Shown: positions 17,270 through 24,988, counted from the stretch's first letter. The stretch: 64,000 nt of DNA from Virgibacillus doumboii (GCF_902806455.1 NZ_CADCWQ010000001.1:620001-684000), one strand, 5' to 3'. Notes: a model not told the origin generated them from the letters alone. Program-made: numbers and translations.

Positions 17270-17372
17270 AAAGTCGGGAGAGCGCAGCACGAAGTCGGGA
17301 GAGAGGACCGCAAACTCGGGAGAGAGCACCATAAAGTCGGGGGAGAACACCACAATAGCGGGAGACGCCCCC
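17270..17372 (+). repeat. 21-base-period TCGGGAGA array B1
   Basis: TCGGG occurs at 17274, 17295, 17316 and 17337, exactly 21 bases apart, with a fifth imperfect unit (AGCGGGAGA) in phase. Consensus is AARTCGGGAGAG plus nine variable bases. In the reading frame of the adjacent lipoprotein gene it spells a false heptad peptide (VLSPDFA). Confidence 0.88.
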
Positions 17373-17379
17373 CGCTATC

Positions 17380-17772
17380 TCATTCCGTCAGCAAGGGGTA
17401 CACGCCTTCCTCATTATGTGTTTCAGTTCCGGTGAGAGGAGGGTTAAATACACATACCATGCGCAGTTGTGTTCGTGCATGGAGTCTGTGTTTGTCATGA
17501 TCATTTAAAAGATACATCGTTCCTGGTTTGATTTGATAGACGTCACCAGTTTCCACCGCTTCTATTTCTCCTTCCCCTTCAATGCAGTAAACCGCTTCTA
17601 TATGGTTTTTATACCAAAAATAATTATCTGTTCCTGCTTTGATGATAGTGTCATTCAAACTGAAACCAACCTTTTCTTTACTTAAAATAAATCTGCGGCT
17701 AATCCAGTTTTCAGCAGATGTTTCATCTTTTGTTCCTGCTATATCTTCAAGTGATTTTACAATCATTTTCAT
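17380..17772 (-). CDS. ectC: Ectoine synthase, solitary
   Basis: 130 residues, the normal EctC length. Cupin landmarks are all present: AENWISRRFILSKEKVGFSL, the metal/substrate strand WYKNHIEAVYCIEGEGEIE, IKPGTMYLLNDHDKHRL, and the C-terminal MVCVFNPPLTGTE...GVYPLL. EctC closes N-gamma-acetyl-diaminobutyrate into the compatible solute ectoine. No ectA, ectB or ask gene lies beside it. Instead it starts 37 bases after the stop of an amino-acid-type ABC ATPase gene on the same strand, so it is probably co-transcribed with that transporter. GGGGG precedes ATG by six bases; a second ATG two codons later (MIVKSLED) is an alternative. Confidence 0.92.
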   Translation of the reverse strand: MKMIVKSLEDIAGTKDETSAENWISRRFILSKEKVGFSLNDTIIKAGTDNYFWYKNHIEAVYCIEGEGEIEAVETGDVYQIKPGTMYLLNDHDKHRLHARTQLRMVCVFNPPLTGTETHNEEGVYPLLTE

Positions 17773-17809
17773 TCATTCCCCCTCATTTTATTCGTAAAAA
17801 AGTACTTTC

Positions 17810-18532
17810 CTATAAAATTTTACTTAAGAAAGATTGTGTGCGGGGGTCTTGGGGGTCTTCAAAGATTTGCAATGGTTTGCCTTCTTCCATAATAATGCCT
17901 TCATCCATAAATAATACGCGGTGCCCTACTTCTTTGGCGAAACCCATCTCATGTGTGACGACAACCATTGTCATTCCTTCCTGTGCAAGATCCTTCATTA
18001 CCTCCAGCACATCCCCTACCAATTCAGGGTCAAGAGCAGATGTTGGCTCATCAAACAGCATCACTTTGGGTTCCATGGCAAGTGATCGGGCAATTGCTAC
18101 ACGTTGTTTCTGCCCTCCGGAAAGACTGTCTGGATATTTATCCGCTTTATCGGACAACCCCACTTTGTCAAGAAGGGTAAGGGCACTTTCATTAGCTTCG
18201 TTTTCCGAAAGGTTCTTTACTTTTATTGGGCCTAGTGTGATATTTTCCAAAACCGTTTTGTGCGGGAATAAATTAAAATGCTGAAAAACCATACCCACCT
18301 GCGAACGGACCTCGTTAATGTTGACGTTGGGATCTGTTAATCGTTCCCCGTCAATTGTGACTTCTCCTTCTGTTATATCTTCAAGCAGGTTCAGACACCG
18401 AAGAAACGTACTTTTGCCAGATCCGGATGGGCCGATTACACAGACAACTTCGCTTTTATCCACAGTTGTATCTATCCCTTTTAACACTTCTAAGTCACCG
18501 AACGATTTATGCAAATTTTTTACTGTAATCAT
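17810..18532 (-). CDS. Polar amino acid ABC transporter ATPase (GlnQ/TcyC type)
   Basis: 240 residues with all ABC motifs: Walker [10 protein letters not shown] (residues 33-41), Q-loop [10 protein letters not shown], signature [16 protein letters not shown], Walker [14 protein letters not shown] and the H-loop VVTHEM. The strong similarity in layout to GlnQ-type ATPases assigns it to the polar amino acid uptake family. It overlaps the end of the permease gene by one base (the order on the minus strand is binding protein, permease, ATPase, ectC). The substrate is not readable from the ATPase; the linkage to ectC makes an ectoine-related or diamino-acid substrate worth considering. Confidence 0.93.
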   Translation of the reverse strand: MITVKNLHKSFGDLEVLKGIDTTVDKSEVVCVIGPSGSGKSTFLRCLNLLEDITEGEVTIDGERLTDPNVNINEVRSQVGMVFQHFNLFPHKTVLENITLGPIKVKNLSENEANESALTLLDKVGLSDKADKYPDSLSGGQKQRVAIARSLAMEPKVMLFDEPTSALDPELVGDVLEVMKDLAQEGMTMVVVTHEMGFAKEVGHRVLFMDEGIIMEEGKPLQIFEDPQDPRTQSFLSKIL

Positions 18533-19197
18533 TAGACATCCAGCTTCCTTTCCAGTCTATTCAAATAAAGTGCTGTTGGCACAGTGATACATAAGTAAAG
18601 CAGGCAAACCATAACCAGTGTTTCAAAGATTTCAAATGTTGCATTGTAGTATTCCCGTGCCATGAATACGATATCGTGGACTACAATCACCGAAAATACG
18701 GATGTATCCTTTAAGCTGATAATAAATTGGTTGCCAAGCGGTGGAATCATTCGTTTAAATGCTTGCGGCCAAATAATGTAACGCATTGTTTGGCGTTCAG
18801 TTAGCCCCATCGACCTTCCTGCTTCATGTTGTCCTTTATCAATCGAATAGACCGCCCCGCGAACAATTTCAGCAATATACGCCCCGGCATTAACGGCAAT
18901 CGCAATGACACCCGCAGTAAAAGAAGTTATGTTTAAACCGATTAAATCTTCAGATATACCGAAATAAAGAAATAGTGCCTGTGCCAGTATAGGCGTCCCG
19001 CGAACAATTTCAACATATACCGACCAAAACCCTCTGATCAACTTGTTTTTGGCGAGTTTTCCCAAACCAGCTAACGCTCCGATTATCATTCCAAAGATAA
19101 GGCCAATAACTGTTATAGCAACTGTTATCTTCAGGCCGTCTAATAAGAAAGGTAAACTTTGAATATATGCTGAGTCCCAAAAAGTAGTATATAGCAT
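18532..19197 (-). CDS. Polar amino acid ABC transporter permease
   Basis: 221 residues with five hydrophobic segments. The signature [20 protein letters not shown] contains the EAA loop that contacts the ATPase, and [20 protein letters not shown] is the conserved region of HisM/GlnP-type permeases. A single permease gene suggests a homodimeric channel. It lies between the binding-protein gene (65 bases upstream, separated by a stable hairpin) and the ATPase gene. Confidence 0.92.
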   Translation of the reverse strand: MLYTTFWDSAYIQSLPFLLDGLKITVAITVIGLIFGMIIGALAGLGKLAKNKLIRGFWSVYVEIVRGTPILAQALFLYFGISEDLIGLNITSFTAGVIAIAVNAGAYIAEIVRGAVYSIDKGQHEAGRSMGLTERQTMRYIIWPQAFKRMIPPLGNQFIISLKDTSVFSVIVVHDIVFMAREYYNATFEIFETLVMVCLLYLCITVPTALYLNRLERKLDV

Positions 19198-19223
19198 TTT
19201 ATATCGCTCCCCTTAATAAAGCA

Positions 19224-19249
19224 GCGTAACAAGCTGTCACTTGTTACGC
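19224..19249 (-). promoter_or_regulatory. Intercistronic hairpin between binding-protein and permease genes
   Basis: Perfect 10-base arms (GCGTAACAAG and complement) around a six-base loop, with no T-run. Such hairpins after a binding-protein gene usually protect its mRNA 3' end or reduce read-through, so that the binding protein is made in excess over the membrane parts. Confidence 0.7.
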
Positions 19250-19262
19250 CTGATTCAGTTGA

Positions 19263-20042
19263 TTATTCCAATTCCGGTGGTTCCGTTCCAAACCACTTAT
19301 TATAGATTTCAGCATATGTTCCATTTTCCTTCACTGCAGCTAAGCCTTCATTAACAGAATCGACAAGGTCTGATCCTTCCGGCATTGCAATACCATATGG
19401 CTGGCCTTCCAATACTTTGCCTACTGTTTTTAGTTCATCCTGAGCATTTTCCTTAATATAATATTTAACGTTTGGCAGATCATATAAAACAGCATCAAGA
19501 CGTCCTTTTTTCAAGTCCTCATATGCCGTAACAATCTGTGGATACGCCTGAACCTCAGCGTCTGTATTTGCTTTTAAGTACTCATTACTTGTCGAACCCT
19601 GACGTGATCCAACTTTTATTCCATCAACGTCCTCGATTGATTCAATATCTGAATCAACAGGAACCGCAAGTATTAAACCGGAATCATAGTATTTTTCCGA
19701 GAAGTCAATGAACTCATCACGCTCCTCCGTAATAGAAATACCCGCAATACCGATATCATTCTTCCCTGTTCGCATGGATGCAAGCAATCCATCAAATGCC
19801 ATCGTTTCAAATTCTACATTAAAGCCTTGTTCTTCAGCTATAGCCCGCATTAAGTCAATGTCAAACCCTTCCATTTCGCCAGTATCCGGGTTCTTCCACT
19901 CAAATGGCTGAAAATTTGCGTCTGTAGCAACCGAATAAGTTTCTCCCTCTCCACTTCCACTGCCGCTGTTACTTGACCCGCAAGCAGCAAGTAATCCGAT
20001 GGAAATAATGGCAATAAATATAAGCTTTATTTTCTTGTCCAC
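19263..20042 (-). CDS. Polar amino acid ABC transporter substrate-binding lipoprotein
   Basis: 259 residues. The lipoprotein signal ends at LLAACGSSN (Cys about residue 21). A type II periplasmic-binding fold (SBP_bac_3) follows: YSVATDANFQPFEWKNPDTG, FDIDLMRAIAEEQGFNVEFE, DIGIAGISITEERDEFIDFS and GRLDAVLYDLPNVKYYI. These are the hallmarks of glutamine/cystine/basic amino acid binding proteins. It is the first gene of the operon that continues through permease, ATPase and ectC. Confidence 0.92.
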   Translation of the reverse strand: MDKKIKLIFIAIISIGLLAACGSSNSGSGSGEGETYSVATDANFQPFEWKNPDTGEMEGFDIDLMRAIAEEQGFNVEFETMAFDGLLASMRTGKNDIGIAGISITEERDEFIDFSEKYYDSGLILAVPVDSDIESIEDVDGIKVGSRQGSTSNEYLKANTDAEVQAYPQIVTAYEDLKKGRLDAVLYDLPNVKYYIKENAQDELKTVGKVLEGQPYGIAMPEGSDLVDSVNEGLAAVKENGTYAEIYNKWFGTEPPELE

Positions 20043-20171
20043 CTCTTACATTCCTCCTTTGTTATATTCTTAGTCACCCGAAACAACAGCTTCAAATCAC
20101 CTCTTTTAGACATCCTATGTGCCTGTCCGAATATTATGATGATTATTTGGGTGAAGTGTTTGGGATTTGGA

Positions 20172-20450
20172 TGGGATGAGTCGCGCGATAAGTGGGCAGG
20201 TCGCGGACTCGCGCGACGAGGAGGTCAGGACGCGCGATAAAGGAGAGGACTCGCGCGACGGGAAGGTCAAGTCGCGCAATAAGGAGAGAACTCGCGCGAC
20301 GGGGAGTGCAGGTCGCGCAATAAGGAGAGAACTCGCGCGATGGGGAGTGCAGGTCGCGCAATAAAGAGAGAACTCGCGCGACGGGAAGGTCAAGTTGCGC
20401 AATAACAGAAGGATCGCGCGCGGTAATCAGTCTAATACGTGCAAAAAAAG
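20172..20450 (+). repeat. 21-base-period CGCGC array A5, upstream of NERD copy 2
   Basis: About twelve units. The central part is arranged as 41-base pairs in which GTCGCGCAATAAGGAGAGAA alternates with CTCGCGCGACGGGGAGTGCA, so adjacent units have two alternating linkers. This is more homogenised than the other arrays, as expected of recent tandem growth. GC is high for this genome. Confidence 0.88.
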
Positions 20451-20512
20451 ATGCAACCCGGTAAAATACTAAAATTCAATTTTAAACCTATTCAATAATT
20501 CTCAGTCGCGCT

Positions 20513-20544
20513 TAGTAAATTCATATTTCAATACGAATTTACTG
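20513..20544. other. Conserved long hairpin upstream of NERD copy 2
   Basis: Counterpart of 4048-4079. The arms AGTAAATTCATAT and ATACGAATTTACT still pair with one G-U, and the loop has changed. Its position relative to the start codon is the same as in copy 1. Confidence 0.7.
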
Positions 20545-20628
20545 CGTCAAAAATAAATTTTATCAATTTTTCAGATGTAATATTTCAGTATATTATAGGC
20601 TTAATACGTATAAGGGGGAGAAGTAAAT

Positions 20629-21588
20629 ATGATTATAAAAAAACGTGACAAGCCGCTGCCACTGAAAAAGCTGGAAGCGGCAATACCGCGGCTGTCACCC
20701 CGGTTTCCGCGTTTATCAAAGATGAAAAAAGACGCTGAATCCAGACAAAAGGGGTACGATGGGGAATTGGAAGTTGATTATTTTTTGGAGTATTTGGCCG
20801 GAACACATACGATTATTCAGGATGTTTACTTGCGGGTGAATGGGAAAAATGTGCAAGTTGACTCACTTCTCGCTTCCAAGCATGCTATCCACATTGTTGA
20901 CTCGAAAAACCTTAGCGGCACGATTACCTTCGACACACACCTCAATCAAATGATCCGCAACGATGGAAAAGCGGAAGCAGGAAATGATAATCCAATCACA
21001 CAAGTAAAGAATCAAAAATTCCACCTTCAGAATTGGTTCACCCAAAATAATCTTCCAAACATCCCTATCTTTCCCTTTGTTGCAATCAGTGAATCCTCAA
21101 CCATCATAAAAGCGATCGGTGACGCACAGGCAGTAGGTAAAATGGTTGCTCATGGGGCTCGAATTCCAACTATGATTATGGAAGAAGAACAACAACTGGA
21201 TGGCTTGAAAAATATACATGATAGACAGATAGGTAAAATGATTTTGAATGCCTGCGGTGAATTTGATCTGGATATTATGAAAGATTTTGGTATCAAATCA
21301 TCAGACCTGTCTCCCGGGGTCATTTGTCCGGCGTGCAATATGCTGGGGATGGAGCGGGTGTACGATGGATGGATATGTAAAAAATGTACCTGCAAATCGC
21401 GCAACGCACATCTTAAGGCTATTTCAGATTACCTACTGTTGATAAATCCATATATTACTAATAAAGAATGCATGCGCTGGCTGTGCTTAACATCCCGAAG
21501 TACAGCAACAAGGCTGTTAAGGAATAGTGGCTTGATTTATCAAAAAGAGCGCAAACGTTGGGTTTCAAAATATGCACGTCGACTATAG
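20629..21588 (+). CDS. NERD domain-containing protein, copy 2
   Basis: 319 residues, ATG with AAGGGGGAG upstream. It is collinear with copy 1 (4165-5118) over its whole length, with scattered substitutions and two extra residues in the region DGLKNIHDRQ. The NERD core (GYDGELEVDYFLEYL; VDSLLASKHAIHIVDSKN), the zinc ribbon CPACNMLGMERVYDGWICKKC and the C-terminal helical domain are intact, so both copies look functional. Synonymous as well as amino-acid changes are spread over the gene, so the duplication is not recent. It is flanked by arrays A5 and A6. Confidence 0.85.
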   Translation: MIIKKRDKPLPLKKLEAAIPRLSPRFPRLSKMKKDAESRQKGYDGELEVDYFLEYLAGTHTIIQDVYLRVNGKNVQVDSLLASKHAIHIVDSKNLSGTITFDTHLNQMIRNDGKAEAGNDNPITQVKNQKFHLQNWFTQNNLPNIPIFPFVAISESSTIIKAIGDAQAVGKMVAHGARIPTMIMEEEQQLDGLKNIHDRQIGKMILNACGEFDLDIMKDFGIKSSDLSPGVICPACNMLGMERVYDGWICKKCTCKSRNAHLKAISDYLLLINPYITNKECMRWLCLTSRSTATRLLRNSGLIYQKERKRWVSKYARRL

Positions 21589-21765
21589 GTCGCGCGATAA
21601 TTGTCTGTACTCGCGCCACAAAAGCTAAACTCGCGCAATAGTTATCCGGACACGCGCAATATTGGCTTTAACTCGCGCGATAAACATCCAAACACGCGCG
21701 TCATCCGACTCAGCTCGCGCGACGTACAAGGTAACTCGCGCAATAACCACCCCAACTCGAACAAC
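21589..21765 (+). repeat. 21-base-period CGCGC array A6, downstream of NERD copy 2
   Basis: Eight consecutive units of exactly 21 bases begin at 21589, 21610, 21631, 21652, 21673, 21694, 21715 and 21736, with a decayed ninth. Units begin ACWCGCGCRAYAA-like. The first unit begins one base after the NERD stop codon. Confidence 0.92.
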
Positions 21766-21800
21766 AATATTCCATCCCACACTATCTCATCAATAATGTT

Positions 21801-21824
21801 GATTTTCGGCAGCTGCCGAAAATC
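21801..21824. other. 24-base perfect palindrome between NERD and coiled-coil genes (copy 2)
   Basis: GATTTTCGGCAG followed by its exact reverse complement. It is homologous to the hairpin at 5314-5337. The sequence then passes through a conserved promoter-like region (ATCGACATTATCAGCA, also found before copy 1) into the coiled-coil gene. Confidence 0.75.
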
Positions 21825-21965
21825 TTCCTTCTATAATTCTAAAAATATAGCAGGATGTTTTATTACAGACATTGAATCTTGAATTATACATATGTCATAT
21901 AAAAATCGACATTATCAGCAGGGAAATATGTTATACTAAATAAAAGATGAAGGGAGGTGAATTAA

Positions 21966-22400
21966 TTGGAAAAAGAAGATAAGATTATTGGGATGCTGGA
22001 GTCAATTAATGGAAGGCTAGACGGCATGGACCAGCGCTTTGATGGCATAGACAAACGCTTAGATGGAATGGACCAGCGCTTCGACGGCATAGACCATCGC
22101 TTAGATAGAATGGACCAGCGCTTTGATGGAATGGACAAGCGGATGGATGGTTTTGAGCAAAAATTGGAATTGCAAGGGGAAACATTAAAAGAGCATGGAC
22201 AGATTTTGCGTGCTTTACAGTCCGGTCAAGAGTACTTAACAGCAGAAATCGATGGAATGAAAATTGCAAATACGAAAGAATTCAGTGCCTTAAAAGGTGC
22301 GCTGGATGACCATTCTGTAAAATTGGAGCTTGTGCGAGACGACACTTGGGCAAACAAGGTTGATATTCATCGTATTAAGACTACAATGGGCATGAAATAA
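21966..22400 (+). CDS. Heptad-repeat coiled-coil protein, copy 2
   Basis: 144 residues from TTG with GGGAGG eight bases upstream, the same length as copy 1 at 5524. Seven-residue repeats of the form GMDQRFD / GIDKRLD run over residues about 12-62. The C-terminal half (EQKLELQGETLKEHGQILRA through DIHRIKTTMGMK) is nearly identical to copy 1. Changes fall mainly in the surface positions of the heptads (K to Q or H), which could alter self-assembly or partner choice between the two copies. Function is unknown. Confidence 0.83.
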   Translation: MEKEDKIIGMLESINGRLDGMDQRFDGIDKRLDGMDQRFDGIDHRLDRMDQRFDGMDKRMDGFEQKLELQGETLKEHGQILRALQSGQEYLTAEIDGMKIANTKEFSALKGALDDHSVKLELVRDDTWANKVDIHRIKTTMGMK

Positions 22401-22716
22401 CTGCTACATTACCTACACTAAAAAATGCTTCAACAAATTGAACTTCATTTGGGGAGGATCTTTCTTTCTCATCTATCTTCTGGACCAAATATTGTATCAA
22501 TAGCAGCTGCTGGTCTTTACGAAAATCCCATTTTTTCACTCAAGATTTTACATTCCTGCCTTATTGAACAAACATTTAGAACAATGATGTTTAAATGAGG
22601 GAATGATTTAAATTGTCAAATTAACACGCTGTAGATTCAACAATTCAACCTTATCTCTTCGCCCAGAACCATAAAGATTACGTACATGGAAATCAAAAAC
22701 CGGTAAACAAAAAGGG

Positions 22717-22790
22717 GGACCAGAGGGACAGGCACCCTGGTCCAGTATTAAGAGGACTGATTGAACCGGTGAACCTGTCTCTCTAGTTCC
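22717..22790. repeat. GGACCAGAGGGACAGG palindromic element, copy 1
   Basis: 74 bases. The left end GGACCAGAGGGACAGG is nearly the reverse complement of the right end CCTGTCTCTCTAGTTCC; an internal ACCCTGGTCC / GGTTCAAT-type dyad is decayed here. Related copies lie at 28980 and 29824. The rest of 22401-22840 holds no supported gene. Confidence 0.8.
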
Positions 22791-22840
22791 AGGTATCGGT
22801 TTAGAGTTATTGCACACAATAACTGCTGAGGTGATAACAG

Positions 22841-22969
22841 GTGGCAACCAATAAGAATAAGAAGGATCAGGCTAACGAAAACAGACTTTATAATCCGGAT
22901 GCCAAGTATTATGAGAAAAAAGGTCAGTCTGATGCTCCGAGTCAGCCGAACAGTAACAAGAAAAATTAA
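22841..22969 (+). CDS. Small hydrophilic protein (42 residues)
   Basis: GTG start with GAGGTGA eight bases upstream; the protein begins MATNKNKKDQANENRL and ends QPNSNKKN. It is rich in Asn, Lys, Gln and Tyr and has no hydrophobic segment. A strong terminator follows 18 bases after the stop, which supports a real transcription unit. The composition is like small acid-soluble or spore-associated peptides of bacilli, but I do not recognise a family. Confidence 0.6.
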   Translation: MATNKNKKDQANENRLYNPDAKYYEKKGQSDAPSQPNSNKKN

Positions 22970-22986
22970 CCGCCAGGAAACCTGAA

Positions 22987-23026
22987 ATGACTGCCATTTT
23001 GTCCATCAATTGGCAGTCATTTTTTA
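22987..23026 (+). terminator. Terminator after the 42-residue protein gene
   Basis: ATGACTGCC and GGCAGTCAT arms with a 16-base loop and a run of six T. Confidence 0.85.
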
Positions 23027-23152
23027 CTTGGAGAAAGCAGAGGGTATTTAGTTTATACGTACTAAGTTTCTGCTCAGATACCGGAACGCTTTGTGAAAAT
23101 ATCATAATTCATTTATCATAAACATAATAAGTTGTGAATTGGGGATAGGAGT

Positions 23153-23551
23153 ATGGTTTCAAAGGATGTGCGGTGGCGGCAGCGATTTGAAAACTTTGAG
23201 CGTTCATTTAAACTGTTGGAAAAATATGCTAATTCCAATATTGAAAACGAGTTGGAGCGTGCTGGTATTATTCAATTTTTCAAAATGACATTTGAATTAT
23301 CCTGGAAGCTGCAAAAAGATTATTTGGAGGTGCAGGGCTATATAATTAAAAGCCCAAGGGACGCAATCAAATTAGCGTATCAGGCGGATTTGATCAAAGA
23401 TGTACACGTATGGATGGATGCTCTTGCCAAACGAAATTTGACTACGCATACTTATGATGAGGAAATGGCTAAACAATTTGTTGACGAAATAACTGGTACA
23501 TATTTACCTGTCATAAAACATTTGCACGAAAGATTGTTAAAGGAGTATTAG
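23153..23551 (+). CDS. hepT: HepT-like (HI0074 family) toxin subunit
   Basis: 132 residues, all helical. It matches the nucleotidyltransferase substrate-binding (HI0074/HEPN) family: RFENFERSFKLLEKY, GIIQFFKMTFELSWKLQKDY and SPRDAIKLAYQADLI. RNLTTHTY gives the R-x4-H motif of HEPN ribonucleases. In the type VII HepT/MntA systems HepT is an RNase and MntA silences it by adding AMP to a tyrosine near this motif; THTY offers such a tyrosine. The partner gene begins two bases after the stop. Identity as a working toxin is inferred from the pair. Confidence 0.82.
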   Translation: MVSKDVRWRQRFENFERSFKLLEKYANSNIENELERAGIIQFFKMTFELSWKLQKDYLEVQGYIIKSPRDAIKLAYQADLIKDVHVWMDALAKRNLTTHTYDEEMAKQFVDEITGTYLPVIKHLHERLLKEY

Positions 23552-23553
23552 AC

Positions 23554-23862
23554 ATGTATGGTTTGTTGGAAAAAGATATGAAGCTGATCACTGAGGCGAT
23601 AAAAAATATCGATGAAATTGAAAATGCTTTTCTTTTTGGAAGCAGGGCATTAGGAAATTATAAAAAAGGTTCGGATGTTGATCTTGCAATCAGCGGGAGT
23701 AAAGTGACAGCGAATACGGTGGCAAAAGTAAGCGAAACCCTAAATGAAGAACTGCCGTTACCATACTTTTTTGATGTCCTCCATTATGACAAGCTGACAA
23801 ATGAAAAGCTGACAGAACATATCGACTGTCACGGGGCGGAAATTTTTAGCAGGAATGAGTGA
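23554..23862 (+). CDS. mntA: MntA-like nucleotidyltransferase antitoxin
   Basis: 102 residues, the minimal nucleotidyltransferase (MNT) size. The motif AFLFGSRALGNYKKGSDVDL is the GSx9-10DxD catalytic signature that binds metal and ATP, and a third acidic residue is expected in the PYFFDVLHYD strand. It starts two bases after hepT, so they form one operon. By analogy with HepT/MntA pairs it should AMPylate the HEPN partner. Homologous pairs also occur in genomes with no demonstrated toxicity. Confidence 0.82.
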   Translation: MYGLLEKDMKLITEAIKNIDEIENAFLFGSRALGNYKKGSDVDLAISGSKVTANTVAKVSETLNEELPLPYFFDVLHYDKLTNEKLTEHIDCHGAEIFSRNE

Positions 23863-24114
23863 ATTGTCAGATAATAGTTGGGGTATTGGAGTCAACCCCT
23901 ATAACGCTAAGTATCTGGAAAATATTTCGTATAGGGTTTCCGACGGGTGTCCATTTGTTGGCCGGTACCGCGTTTCTTTTCATGTTAAATGTGATTGCAT
24001 TGCATATCATTCCCTTGCTATTTCCCTAAGTGATAGGCATTCATCCAAAAGTGGTTTTGGGCAGTCTAATTGTCCGATCCAAGTTTGGGATGGGACAATG
24101 AGACTCTTCCTCTT

Positions 24115-24471
24115 TTAATCCGCACGAAGCCATTCTTTTGCTGCTTCCAGTTCTTCCAGTTGATACTGGGCTATTTCCACTCCCGGTATGAGCTTTTCAA
24201 CTTTTTCGTTAAGTCCCACAAACGTTTCATCCGCTACAATGGCGCTTTTCTTTATGCTTTTCAGATGGGTAACAATTTTCCATCCTTGCAGCATTGCTTT
24301 TGGCGTGTTGCCGTCAATGTTCTTGAAAACAAACAGGATGTTGAGAGGTTCTTCCTGAAGTTTCTTAGCCTTTAAAGCTTCCTCGAATGTTTGCAAGTCA
24401 TCCTGTGTCGCGGTTCCCTCAGTCGTCACTTCCAAAATCTCACCCTGGTTCTCGCCTGTTATTTCCAGCAT
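24115..24471 (-). CDS. SpoIIAA-like STAS domain protein
   Basis: 118 residues from MLEITGENQG; GAAAGGA lies eight bases upstream, while an ATG three codons earlier is too near that site. The fold looks like SpoIIAA/STAS (SEC14-like DUF3478 group): LNILFVFKNIDGNTPKAML, then IVTHLKSIKKSAIVADETFV and a final helix ELEAAKEWLRAD. These small proteins are membrane-stress or lipid-binding candidates rather than anti-anti-sigma factors, since no serine-phosphorylation motif is evident. It is convergent with the mntA gene, and 23863-24114 between them holds nothing I can support. Confidence 0.75.
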   Translation of the reverse strand: MLEITGENQGEILEVTTEGTATQDDLQTFEEALKAKKLQEEPLNILFVFKNIDGNTPKAMLQGWKIVTHLKSIKKSAIVADETFVGLNEKVEKLIPGVEIAQYQLEELEAAKEWLRAD

Positions 24472-24613
24472 CTTTCTCATCCTTTCATTTTTACCTTTGT
24501 ATACAGTGTTTCACTCTAAATATGAAATCAAACATGGATAGGCGGGGGTGTGTTTGTTCCTCTGACTGTATTACTCAAAGCAGGAATGATTTTTTCCAGC
24601 TAGCCATGCACCC

Positions 24614-24790
24614 CCTTCACTAATACAATCGAATCCAATCCAAAAAAAAGTGGCATTGTCTGTATAATTTATTTTTAATACGGAAAATCAGTTATATTTG
24701 CAGGGTTTATTGCCCATTTTGAAAAAATTTATAAAAATATTTTTTTCCATGCCACCAAAACCCAACTTCAAACGATTATAGTAATGAGGA
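24614..24790. mobile_element. MITE-like element with inverted ends, long form
   Basis: The left end CCTTCACTAATACAATCGAA is matched by an inverted right end (AACGATTATAGTAATGAGGA), and inside AGTGGCATTG faces CCATGCCACC. The shorter element at 60607-60709 has the same ends and the same inner GTGGCA/TGCCAC dyad. No coding capacity. 24490-25030 otherwise holds a partial 29824-type repeat and the promoter of the next gene. Confidence 0.65.
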
Positions 24791-24907
24791 GAGTATTTCT
24801 CATAAATAGAAACAAGATGGATACAGGCATGGCTGAAAACAAGTTTACATTCCAGGAAGTTTTCAAACAAAATGAGCGAAGGATTCAATACTATATCCAT
24901 AGATTGG

Positions 24908-24946
24908 ATGTGGACCGGGGAACCTGTCCCTCTGGACCATTGCTGG
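24908..24946. repeat. Half copy of the GGACCAGAGGGACAGG element
   Basis: GTGGACCGGGGAACCTGTCCCTCTGGACC corresponds to the right half of the 72-74-base elements at 28980 and 29824; the left half is missing. Confidence 0.65.
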
Positions 24947-24988
24947 GTCAAAGGTTTGCATGAAACTTATCGGTTGGATATGATTAAA

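Noticed and set aside
17144-17353. N-terminal extension of the betaine-binding lipoprotein
   Set aside because: It reads through the TCGGGAGA array, lies upstream of a promoter and of the lipoprotein signal peptide.
20115-20402. Open frames on both strands over the CGCGC array (also at 21601-21882, 6105-6456, 5091-5285, 3698-4030)
   Set aside because: They arise because a 21-base period keeps every frame open and yields seven-residue pseudo-repeats; there are no ribosome sites, and the peptides change completely between arrays.
23855-24118. 87-residue frame after mntA
   Set aside because: No ribosome site of its own, overlaps the mntA end, composition unlike a protein, ends against the convergent gene.
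24688-24951. 87-residue minus-strand frame
   Set aside because: It covers the MITE-like element and half of a palindromic repeat; no ribosome site.
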